From DASUBN01 sp035465695 (lineage in GTDB: Bacteria; Pseudomonadota; Gammaproteobacteria; Natronospirales; REEB76), in the NCBI GenBank assembly GCA_035465695.1, contig DATIVR010000144.1, forward strand, positions 1 through 11,999: DNA of 11,999 nucleotides. Direction: 5' to 3'. The notes beneath the pieces are model-generated. The model made no database searches. It saw nothing but the letters and a program-made list of their open reading frames with translations, and was not told the DNA's origin. Made by a program: the position numbers and the translations under genes. How positions within the stretch are numbered: position 1 is the first letter of the stretch; every line of letters starts with the position of its first letter. Positions 6,557-11,999 of the stretch are shown one piece after another.

Positions 6557-7783
6557 CTACTCGTAGCGCAGGGCGTCGATGGGATCGAGACCGGCGGCTT
6601 TCGCCGCGGGCGCGATGCCGAACACCACGCCCACCGCCATGGAGAAGCCCATGGCCAGGGCTACTGCCCAGAACGGCACATAGGCGCCCTGGAAGGCGGG
6701 CACCAGTTTGACGACCATGAGTCCGATGCCGTATCCCAGCGCCAGGCCTATCAGTCCTCCCAGGAGCGACAGGCTCACCGCCTCGATGAGGAACTGCATC
6801 AGGATGTCGGAGCGCCGCGCGCCCAGGCTCTTCAGGATGCCGATCTCCCGGGTCCGCTCGGTCACCGACACCAGCATGATGTTCATGATGCCGATGCCGC
6901 CCACCAGCAGCGCGATGCTGACGATGCCGCCCAGGATCACGGTGGCGCTGTTGAAGATCTGGTTGATGCTGTCGGCCAGCTGCGAGGCGGTCTGCACCTT
7001 GAAGTCGTCGTCGTCGCCGGGCCGGAGATGGTGCTGGCGGCGCAGCACCTGGGTGATGCGTCCCTTGATCTCATCGAGATGTTTGATGTCCGCGACGTCC
7101 ATGTCCACCTGGATGTCCGGATTGGTGGCGCCGCCCAGCAGGCTGTGGGCCGTGCCATAGGGGATGTAGATGCGCGAGTCCTGGTCGAATCCCAGGAACG
7201 AACCCAGGGAATGCAGCACGCCGATGACCTTGAACCACTCGCCGTACATCTCGATGAAGCGGCCTTCCGGATCAGCACCGAGGTTCAGGTCCTTCACCAC
7301 GCTGGTGCCTACCACCGCCACGCGCCGATGCGCCAAGTCGTCGCTCGGCGTGAGATAGCGTCCCTGGTCCGGATAGAACTCGGTGTTCTGGGCGTGGGAG
7401 TAGGTGGTGCCGGCGATCAGTGCGAAGGTGGATTGGCCCTTGTATTGCACCTCGCCGTTCAGGAACGCCATGATCAGCACCGGGGTGATGCGGCTGATGC
7501 CTGGCACCTCGTGCTGGATGGCCAGCAGGTCTTCGGAAGTGAGCTTGGGCACCTTGCCTGAAAGCCGCGTGTTGCGGGACTGGAAAGAGGTGACCAGGAC
7601 GGTGTTGGAGCCCATGCCCTTGAAGTTCGTGGAAAGCGCGTTGCTGAAGCCTTGCAGCAACGACACCACCGCGATCACCGACATCACGCCGATGATTATC
7701 CCCAAGGTCGTGAGCACGCTACGCAGCTTGTGGGCGAAGATCGCGGTGTAGGCTGCGCGGAAGCTTTCCAGCAAGTTATACAC
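6557..7783 (-). CDS. MacB/FtsX-type ABC transporter permease, first of a tandem pair
   Basis: This is a 408-aa paralogue of the next permease, with the same four-helix layout and periplasmic MacB core domain. N-terminal HKLRS-LTTLGIIIGV, central DDDDFKVQTASQ, the coupling loop and the LDPIDALRYE end are shared. The periplasmic domain differs most, for example around residues 60-80 and 100-130, so the two subunits probably present different surfaces to the fusion protein or cargo. The start is GTG (bases 7783-7781), inside the last codons of the ATPase gene: the two frames overlap by 8 nt. It is supported by alignment with the ATG of the second permease and by a G-rich stretch (AGCGGGGCG) just upstream. 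The gene overlap implies tight co-expression with the ATPase. Confidence 0.93.
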   Translation of the reverse strand: MYNLLESFRAAYTAIFAHKLRSVLTTLGIIIGVMSVIAVVSLLQGFSNALSTNFKGMGSNTVLVTSFQSRNTRLSGKVPKLTSEDLLAIQHEVPGISRITPVLIMAFLNGEVQYKGQSTFALIAGTTYSHAQNTEFYPDQGRYLTPSDDLAHRRVAVVGTSVVKDLNLGADPEGRFIEMYGEWFKVIGVLHSLGSFLGFDQDSRIYIPYGTAHSLLGGATNPDIQVDMDVADIKHLDEIKGRITQVLRRQHHLRPGDDDDFKVQTASQLADSINQIFNSATVILGGIVSIALLVGGIGIMNIMLVSVTERTREIGILKSLGARRSDILMQFLIEAVSLSLLGGLIGLALGYGIGLMVVKLVPAFQGAYVPFWAVALAMGFSMAVGVVFGIAPAAKAAGLDPIDALRYE

Positions 7784-8501
7784 GTGACGCCCCGCTCTTG
7801 GCGGGCTTCGGCTGATTCAGCGTATCGCTGATGATCTTGCCGTCCTTGATGCGGATCACGCGGCGGCAGTGGTTGGCGATGTCCTGGTCATGGGTCACCA
7901 CCACGATGGTGTTGCCGTTCCTGTGCAGCTCGTCGAACATGGCCATCACGTCGCGGGCGGTGCTGGAATCCAGGTTGCCGGTGGGTTCGTCCGCCAGCAG
8001 GATCGAGGGCGTGCCCACCAGCGCCCGGGCGATGGCCACGCGCTGGCGCTGGCCGCCGGAGAGCTGGTTGGGCAGGTGGTGCAGGCGTTCCCCCAGCCCG
8101 ACCTTCTCCAAGGCCTCCGTCGCCATGCGGCGCCGCTCGGCCATGGGGATGCCGCGGTAGATGAGCGGCTGCATCACGTTGTGCAGGGCGTCGGAACGGC
8201 CCAGCAGGTTGAAGTTCTGGAAGATGAAGCCGATCTCGCGGTTGCGCACCCGCGCCAGCTCGTTGTCGTCCAGCTGCGCGACCGGCGTGCCGTTCAGCAC
8301 GTATTCGCCGGAGGTGGGCTTGTCCAGGCAGCCCACGATGTTCATGAGCGTGGATTTGCCGGACCCGGAAGGCCCGATGAACGCCGCATACTCGTTACGC
8401 TGGATGGCGAGATCCACGCCGTCCAGCGCGTTCAGCACGGCATCGCCCATCACGTAACGCTTGGTGACCTGGCGCAACTCCAGGACCGTGTCGCCGCTCA
8501 T
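7776..8501 (-). CDS. ABC transporter ATPase, MacB/LolD class
   Basis: This 241-aa cytoplasmic ATPase powers the two permeases. All motifs are intact: Walker A GPSGSGKST (43-51), Q-loop Gln95 in FQNFNLL, signature LSGGQ (147-151), Walker B ILLADE (167-172) with the D-loop NLD, and the switch His204 in VVTHD. The sequence style, with GLGERLHHLPNQLSGGQRQRVAIARAL and LADEPTGNLDS, is that of the MacB/LolD/FtsE group, which serves mechanotransmission exporters rather than importers. A short basic C-terminal tail follows. Its ATG overlaps the stop of the fusion-protein gene (ATGA, 4 nt), and its end overlaps the first permease by 8 nt. In canonical MacB this domain is fused to the permease; here it is separate. 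Confidence 0.95.
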   Translation of the reverse strand: MSGDTVLELRQVTKRYVMGDAVLNALDGVDLAIQRNEYAAFIGPSGSGKSTLMNIVGCLDKPTSGEYVLNGTPVAQLDDNELARVRNREIGFIFQNFNLLGRSDALHNVMQPLIYRGIPMAERRRMATEALEKVGLGERLHHLPNQLSGGQRQRVAIARALVGTPSILLADEPTGNLDSSTARDVMAMFDELHRNGNTIVVVTHDQDIANHCRRVIRIKDGKIISDTLNQPKPAKSGASRV

Positions 8502-9739
8502 GGGGTCTTCTTGGCATCAGCCTTGCTGGAGGCGGCCGGAGCCGCGGTGACAGCCGCGCCGTCGGTGAGGTGATGCAGCGTCTGGTAGGACCCGCTCACC
8601 ACCACGTCGCCTTTTTTGACGCCCGACGTGACGGCCTGATATGTGTCGCTGGAGACGCCGGTGGTCACCGGCGTCTTCTTGGCCTTACCGTCTTCCACCA
8701 GGTAAACGTAGGCGCCGCTGGTGGGCTCCAGGCTCTTCGAGCTCGGGTCGGTGTCGTAGAGGATCGCCTGCACCGGCACCGCCAGCGTGTCCGGCGTGCT
8801 CTGGGTGAAGATCTCGGCGCGGGCGCTCATGCCGGGCTTCAGCATCCCCACATCCTTGTCGGTGATGGCGATCTTCACCTCGAAGGTGCGTCCCTGGGAA
8901 GCGCTGGTGCTGGCCGTCAGGCTGTTGCTGGTATCGGTGACGGAGGAGGCCACGAACCGCACCTTGCCGTGCAAGGTGCGGTCAGGGAACGACACCGCGT
9001 CGATGTTGGCGTCCTCGCCCAGTTTGACGTTGGCGATGTCCGCCTCATCCACCTGCACATCCGCCAGCACTTCGGAAGGGTCGGCGATGTCCATGAGGGT
9101 GTCGCCGGCGATGTTGGTGCCGGTGATCACTGTCTCGCCCACCTTCACCGGCAGGCTGGTGACCATGCCGTCGAGAGGCGAGGTGATGACCGTCTTGCTG
9201 AGACTCTGCTGCGACTGCGCGAGCTGCGCCTGGGCTATCTCCAGGGCCTGCTGGCGCGCGCTGAGTTCGGTGTTCGCCAGGTCCAACTGGTTCTTCAGGT
9301 TGTCGAAGCTGTTGGCGTCCACCAGGTGTTGTTTGAACAGCGCTTGTTGCCGCTGGTATTGCTGTTCCAGGTTCGCCACCGTGAGCTTCTGGCTCTCGAT
9401 CGCGATCTCAGCCTGCTGCACCGCGGCCTGTTGCTGGGCCACTTGGGCCTGGAACAACTCCGGGTCCAGTCGCAGCACCACCTGACCCTTGTGCACACGC
9501 TGGCCTTCCACCACCGGGATGGAGCTGATCTTGCCGATCACCTCGGGCTTGAGCTCCACCGGGTCCTTGTACTGCAGCTCGCCCGAGGCGAGGATCGAGC
9601 TGCGTATGGTGAGGGGCGCCACCCGGGCGGTCTCTACGGAGACCCCGCCATGGCTGCCGCCCACCTTGCTGAGCACGATGACCAGGACGATGCCGCCCAC
9701 GATGGCGAGCCCGGTCCACAGTTTGCGTTGCTTATCCAT
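8498..9739 (-). CDS. periplasmic membrane fusion protein, MacA/HlyD family
   Basis: This 413-aa adaptor would link the permeases to the outer membrane. Order of parts: one N-terminal anchor helix (about 8-25) after a basic MDKQRK start, with no lipobox; a first half lipoyl segment (about 53-92, KPEVIGKISSIPVVEGQRV); a Gln-rich coiled-coil hairpin (about 95-187); a second half lipoyl segment (ITSPLDGMVTSLPVKVGE); beta-barrel and membrane-proximal domains; and an Ala/Lys-rich low-complexity tail (about the last 20 residues). MacA-type adaptors form hexamers that meet a TolC-like channel, but no such channel gene is in the window. The gene starts 15 nt after the Yip1-family gene and overlaps the ATPase start by 4 nt, so it belongs to the same unit. 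The cargo cannot be read from the adaptor. Confidence 0.93.
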   Translation of the reverse strand: MDKQRKLWTGLAIVGGIVLVIVLSKVGGSHGGVSVETARVAPLTIRSSILASGELQYKDPVELKPEVIGKISSIPVVEGQRVHKGQVVLRLDPELFQAQVAQQQAAVQQAEIAIESQKLTVANLEQQYQRQQALFKQHLVDANSFDNLKNQLDLANTELSARQQALEIAQAQLAQSQQSLSKTVITSPLDGMVTSLPVKVGETVITGTNIAGDTLMDIADPSEVLADVQVDEADIANVKLGEDANIDAVSFPDRTLHGKVRFVASSVTDTSNSLTASTSASQGRTFEVKIAITDKDVGMLKPGMSARAEIFTQSTPDTLAVPVQAILYDTDPSSKSLEPTSGAYVYLVEDGKAKKTPVTTGVSSDTYQAVTSGVKKGDVVVSGSYQTLHHLTDGAAVTAAPAASSKADAKKTP

Positions 9740-9754
9740 CTCAGTCGCTTCGTA

Positions 9755-10483
9755 TCAGATGAGTTTCAGGACGATCCAAAGCCCATAGATCAGCACGTGG
9801 GGCGCCAGCACGATGGCGGCGGACTTGCCCAGGCTCTTCCTGGTCCAGGCGGAGAATCCGATGGTCATGAGCGCGAAGCTCCAGAACAGCGCTAGGTGCA
9901 GGTTGTTGAGCATGTTGAACCAGGGGCTGTCCACCGGCACCTTGAAGATCAGGGTGTTCAGCGAGGTCACGTCGATGGACAAGAAGGTGGCCTGCTTGCC
10001 GTAGACCAGGAACGCGGCGAGCGTCGCGATGGAGCCGAGGAAGGAGGGGAAGTAGGCCCAGCAGGTGAAGCTGAACCAGGCACCGAAGTTCTGCACTTCG
10101 GCACCGGCCACCTTGGCGGCCAGGAACAGGTACAGCGCCTGGATGAGATAGATGATGGAGAGCACCACCACCAGGCCGATGGAGGTCTGCAACACCAGCT
10201 TGGTGCGCGTCATGCGGCTGAGGGCCTGGTCGATCTGGTCACGGGTGAGGTGATAGTTGCTCAGGATGTCCGTCTGCTGCTGCCGGATCACGTCCCAATC
10301 CGCGGTGCCGTAATAGAACACGAAGGTCACCACCAGGGCGCCCAACGCCAGCAGCAGTGGGTACCAGAGCCAACCGGTGTGCTGGCGTACGTCTTCGAAG
10401 GTCTTCCTGGGTTCCAGGAAGATGTTGACGAGGCTGCCGAAGGCAGACGGGCTGGAAGCATTCACGGCGTTTTCCCCTGACAT
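9755..10483 (-). CDS. Yip1-family inner-membrane protein
   Basis: This is a 242-aa polytopic membrane protein, first in the eight-gene operon. After a polar 15-residue start comes the segment NIFLEPRKTFEDVR, typical of bacterial Yip1-domain proteins, then about five hydrophobic helices (roughly 39-58, 97-122, 137-160, 189-211 and 221-241). A soluble loop (about 60-95, rich in Gln, Asp and Arg) separates the first two. The ATG has the best ribosome binding site of the operon: AGGGGGA (complement of 10491-10497), 7 nt upstream. The biochemical role of bacterial Yip1-domain proteins is not established. Being co-transcribed with the exporter, it may be an accessory subunit or assembly factor, but this is inference. 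Confidence 0.85.
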   Translation of the reverse strand: MSGENAVNASSPSAFGSLVNIFLEPRKTFEDVRQHTGWLWYPLLLALGALVVTFVFYYGTADWDVIRQQQTDILSNYHLTRDQIDQALSRMTRTKLVLQTSIGLVVVLSIIYLIQALYLFLAAKVAGAEVQNFGAWFSFTCWAYFPSFLGSIATLAAFLVYGKQATFLSIDVTSLNTLIFKVPVDSPWFNMLNNLHLALFWSFALMTIGFSAWTRKSLGKSAAIVLAPHVLIYGLWIVLKLI

Positions 10484-10613
10484 GGCGTACTCCCCCTAAG
10501 GTCTATGAGCTGCGATACGGCGGAGCCCGCCCCTGTGCCCGCAGTCCCTGCTTACCTACAAGAGACCATGGCGGCGCCGGGAGGTTCGGACTCCGTCCCC
10601 ACGGATGCCGGAC

Positions 10614-10642
10614 ATCATAGGCAGGGCACCCCGTGCCGGAAA
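10614..10642 (-). promoter_or_regulatory. candidate promoter of the eight-gene operon
   Basis: On the minus strand, TATGAT (complement of 10614-10619) matches the -10 consensus at five of six bases. It lies exactly 17 bp from TTTCCG (complement of 10637-10642), a weak -35 with three of six matches. Transcription would start near 10607, giving a leader of about 120 nt before the Yip1-family gene. The strong terminator just upstream isolates the operon from the RNA-binding-protein gene, so some promoter must lie in this gap. The weak -35 fits control by an activator. Confidence 0.4.
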
Positions 10643-10643
10643 G

Positions 10644-10671
10644 TGATGATTGTCATCAACTTGGATGACAA
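10644..10671. promoter_or_regulatory. overlapping inverted repeats, operator-like
   Basis: Two inverted repeats share one half-site immediately upstream of the candidate -35. One has arms TGATGA (10644-10649) and TCATCA (10653-10658) around TTG. The other has 8-base arms TTGTCATC (10650-10657) and GATGACAA (10664-10671) around a 6-base spacer. The spacing suits a dimeric regulator. The right arm runs into the A-tract that encodes the U-run of the neighbouring terminator. I cannot assign a regulator. Confidence 0.4.
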
Positions 10672-10711
10672 AAAAACCCATGCTCCGGCCCGTTAGGGCC
10701 GGAGACATGGG
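10670..10711 (-). terminator. intrinsic terminator of the RRM protein gene
   Basis: Read on the minus strand, a 15-bp GC-rich stem (arms 10677-10691 and 10696-10711, one bulged base at 10705, 4-nt loop) is followed directly by seven Ts (complement of 10670-10676). This is a classic Rho-independent terminator, ending about 80 nt after the stop of the RNA-binding-protein gene. A small 6-bp inverted repeat (TAGCTG/CAGCTA, 10719-10734) lies between the stop and the terminator. Confidence 0.93.
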
Positions 10712-10753
10712 TTCGTTTTAGCTGGATTCAGCTAGAGGCTGTAAGCGGTTTGC

Positions 10754-11032
10754 TTACCAGCGGCCACGGCCGCCGCCGCCACCACCCGGCTGACGGGGCT
10801 GCGCTTCGTTCACGCGCAGCGGGCGACCGCCCATGTCCTTGCCATTCAGCTCGCGGATCGCGGCCTGGGCAGCGGACTGATCCATCTCGACGAAGCCGAA
10901 GCCACGGGGGCGGCCGGTCTCGCGATCCGAGATCAGCTTCACCGAATGCACGGCGCCGAACTGCTCGAACTTCTGGCGGATTTCATCTTCGTTGGCGGAG
11001 AAAGGCAGATTGCCGACATAAATGGACGTCAT
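10754..11032 (-). CDS. RRM-domain RNA-binding protein with Gly-rich tail
   Basis: This 92-aa protein is a single RNA recognition motif. RNP2 is IYVGNL (residues 4-9) and RNP1 is RGFGFVEM (43-50), both with the aromatic residues that stack on RNA bases. A short Arg/Gly-rich tail (QPGGGGGGRGRW) ends the protein, as in the small glycine-rich RNA-binding proteins of cyanobacteria and proteobacteria, several of which are cold-induced. I chose ATG 11032 because family members begin within a few residues of IYVGNL. An in-frame GTG at 11068 would add 12 residues but has no family support. A GAGAG stretch lies about 12 nt upstream of the ATG, a weak ribosome binding site. It is a single-gene unit, divergent from typA, with its own terminator. 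Its RNA targets are unknown; a chaperone-like or post-transcriptional role is likely from the family. Confidence 0.93.
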   Translation of the reverse strand: MTSIYVGNLPFSANEDEIRQKFEQFGAVHSVKLISDRETGRPRGFGFVEMDQSAAQAAIRELNGKDMGGRPLRVNEAQPRQPGGGGGGRGRW

Positions 11033-11118
11033 ACGATTAACACTCTCTTGCAGGAACTTTAGAAACACGCCACGGAAGAGGGGTTGGAGACCGACTGCCG
11101 GGGCTTACCTGCGGTTCG

Positions 11119-11153
11119 CCCCACCGCCACTGCTTCGCAGCAGTTCTGCGGGG
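11119..11153 (-). other. hairpin with GNRA tetraloop in the RRM mRNA leader
   Basis: On the minus strand the sequence folds into an outer 6-bp stem (CCCCGC with GTGGGG, one G-U pair), an internal loop of 4 by 5 nt, and an inner 5-bp stem CTGCT/AGCAG closed by the tetraloop GCGA. It ends about 86 nt before the RRM start codon. GNRA loops are common in functional RNA, so this may be a leader control element, but it was found by eye only. Confidence 0.35.
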
Positions 11154-11360
11154 ATTGACCGCTTATTGTTCGAAGCTTGAGTCATCATCCCCCGGCGTAT
11201 CCAGCAGGTCATCCCCGTAGACGTCGGCAAAGATAAGTTGACAGGACCCGAACGGCCGAAGAGCTTACGCGAGTCAAAACACCCTGTCCAATGGCCGGAA
11301 CCCCTTGTCTGGCTTGAAAAAATCGCCCCTTTGGACCCCTCATTTTCCGGGGTTTGCCGG

Positions 11361-11366
11361 TATAAT
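11361..11366 (+). promoter_or_regulatory. -10 box of the typA promoter
   Basis: TATAAT is a perfect -10 hexamer 40 nt before the typA GTG, placing the transcript start near 11373 and the leader at about 34 nt. No -35 resembling TTGACA lies at 16-18 bp (CCTCAT at 17 bp), and no extended -10 TG is in place. TTGAAA (11314-11319) and TTGGAC (11331-11336) are too far upstream. Confidence 0.6.
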
Positions 11367-11406
11367 TCGCCGTTTTTCTCGGCCCCCTTCAGCCTTTGGA
11401 CCCCCA

Positions 11407-11999
11407 GTGATCGAAAATCTCCGCAATATCGCCATCATCGCCCATGTAGACCACGGCAAGACCACCCTGGTGGACTGCCTGCTGCGCCAGTCCTGCACCC
11501 TGGACTCCCGTGCCCCGCAGACCGAGCGGATCATGGACTCCAACGACCTGGAGAAGGAGCGCGGCATCACCATCCTGGCCAAGAACACCGCCATCCGGCT
11601 CAAGCAGGGCAACACCGAATACCGCATCAACATCGTGGATACGCCCGGCCACGCCGACTTCGGCGGCGAGGTGGAGCGCGTGCTGTCCATGGTGGACTGC
11701 GTGCTCCTGGTGGTGGACGCGGTGGACGGGCCCATGCCGCAGACCCGCTTCGTGACCCAGAAGGCCTTCTCCCACGGCCTGAAGCCCATCGTGGTCATCA
11801 ACAAGATCGATCGCAACGGCGCACGCCCGCACTGGGTGCTGGACCAGACTTTCGACCTCTTCGACAAGCTCGGCGCCTCGGATGAGCAGCTGGACTTTCC
11901 GGTGGTGTACGCCTCGGCCCTCAACGGCTATGCGACGCTGGACACCGACAAGCCCGGCACCGACATGACGCCGCTGTTCGAGACCATCATCAAGCATTG
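11407..11999 (+). CDS. typA: ribosome-associated translational GTPase TypA/BipA, N-terminal third, 3' truncated
   Basis: TypA/BipA is a translational GTPase related to EF-G and LepA that acts on ribosome assembly and stress adaptation. The window holds the first 197 codons of about 607. The start is GTG 11407, giving VIENLRNIAIIAHVDHGKTT, which aligns with the N-terminus MIEKLRNIAIIAHVDHGKTT of the E. coli protein (recalled). G1 is AHVDHGKT (12-19), G2 lies in ERGIT (51-55), G3 is DTPGH (78-82) and G4 is NKID (132-135). Later text such as GARPHWVLDQ-FDLF and DEQLDFPVVYASALNG is diagnostic for TypA over EF-G or LepA. There is no clear Shine-Dalgarno site ahead of the GTG (only TTTGGA about 6 nt upstream), so initiation may be weak or rely on an unstructured leader. 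The frame runs open off the window end with no internal stop. Confidence 0.96.
   Translation, partial: MIENLRNIAIIAHVDHGKTTLVDCLLRQSCTLDSRAPQTERIMDSNDLEKERGITILAKNTAIRLKQGNTEYRINIVDTPGHADFGGEVERVLSMVDCVLLVVDAVDGPMPQTRFVTQKAFSHGLKPIVVINKIDRNGARPHWVLDQTFDLFDKLGASDEQLDFPVVYASALNGYATLDTDKPGTDMTPLFETIIKH

Larger units (their letters stand above)
11033..11406. other. divergent intergenic region between the RRM gene and typA
   Basis: This 374-nt stretch has no gene I can support. It holds the weak RRM-gene ribosome binding site (near 11045-11049), a structured element at 11119-11153 that would lie in the RRM mRNA leader, and the typA -10 box at 11361-11366. A perfect TTGACA on the plus strand (11238-11243) has no -10 at suitable spacing. 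A TTGACT on the minus strand (complement of 11272-11277) also lacks a partner. I could not place the RRM promoter. Its leader appears long, over 120 nt if the structured element is transcribed. Confidence 0.6.

Noticed and set aside
5449..6711. Plus-strand open frame of 420 codons opposite the permease genes
   Set aside because: Antisense shadow of two certain permease genes; the His/Asp/Gln-rich translation is complementary to their codon pattern. The similar frames at 6362-7561, 7869-8573 and 8570-9895 are rejected for the same reason.
11030..11068. GTG 11068 as the start of the RRM protein
   Set aside because: The extra 12 residues precede the conserved RRM start and lack family support; ATG 11032 gives the usual N-terminus.
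11238..11243. Perfect TTGACA as a -35 for typA
   Set aside because: No -10-like hexamer lies 16-18 bp downstream, and it is far too distant to pair with the TATAAT at 11361.
11238..11885. Plus-strand open frame of 215 codons covering the typA start
   Set aside because: It is in a different frame from typA, whose G1, G2, G3 and G4 motifs are intact, and it begins in the intergenic region with no ribosome site.
11340..11997. Minus-strand open frames of about 200 codons opposite typA
   Set aside because: Antisense shadows of a highly conserved gene; no domain or start signal is visible.

Overview
The window reads as chromosomal DNA of a GC-rich gammaproteobacterium. TypA and FadH both follow their Escherichia coli counterparts closely over long stretches, intergenic spaces are short, and genes lie in tight directional groups. 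I see no insertion sequence, phage gene, CRISPR array, tRNA or rRNA. The species cannot be named from this sequence.

Layout. (1) Bases 1-988, plus strand: the C-terminal half of 2,4-dienoyl-CoA reductase (fadH), cut by the window edge. (2) 1085-1918, plus strand: an unrecognised lipoprotein with a clear lipobox, followed by a 13-bp hairpin that also closes the converging operon. (3) 10483 down to 1966, minus strand: eight closely packed genes that look like one transcription unit. In order of transcription they encode a Yip1-family membrane protein, a periplasmic membrane fusion protein (MacA/HlyD type), an ABC ATPase (MacB/LolD type), two tandem MacB/FtsX-type permeases of 408 aa each, a cytoplasmic glycerophosphodiester phosphodiesterase, a short GlpD-like FAD oxidoreductase, and a divergent FGGY-family (glycerol-kinase-like) kinase. 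(4) 11032 down to 10754, minus strand: a small RRM RNA-binding protein with its own strong terminator. (5) From 11407, plus strand: the first 197 codons of the ribosome-associated GTPase TypA/BipA, cut by the window end and easily missed because it starts with GTG and has no stop inside the window.

How the genes may work together. The last three operon genes form a logical chain: a glycerophosphodiester is cut to glycerol-3-phosphate and an alcohol, glycerol-3-phosphate is oxidised to dihydroxyacetone phosphate, and a glycerol-kinase-like enzyme could feed the same pool. They sit directly behind a complete inner-membrane and periplasmic ABC export assembly plus a five-helix membrane protein. 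This suggests, by inference only, that the transporter handles a lipid-related or envelope cargo. No outer-membrane TolC-like partner, glycerol facilitator, glycerol-3-phosphate importer or GlpR regulator is present here.

The most unusual points are the pairing of this export machine with glycerol-phosphate catabolism, the altered substrate pocket of the kinase, the missing C-terminal domain of the GlpD-like enzyme, the nearly identical 110-bp tract shared by the two permease genes, and an overlapping pair of inverted repeats just upstream of the probable operon promoter.
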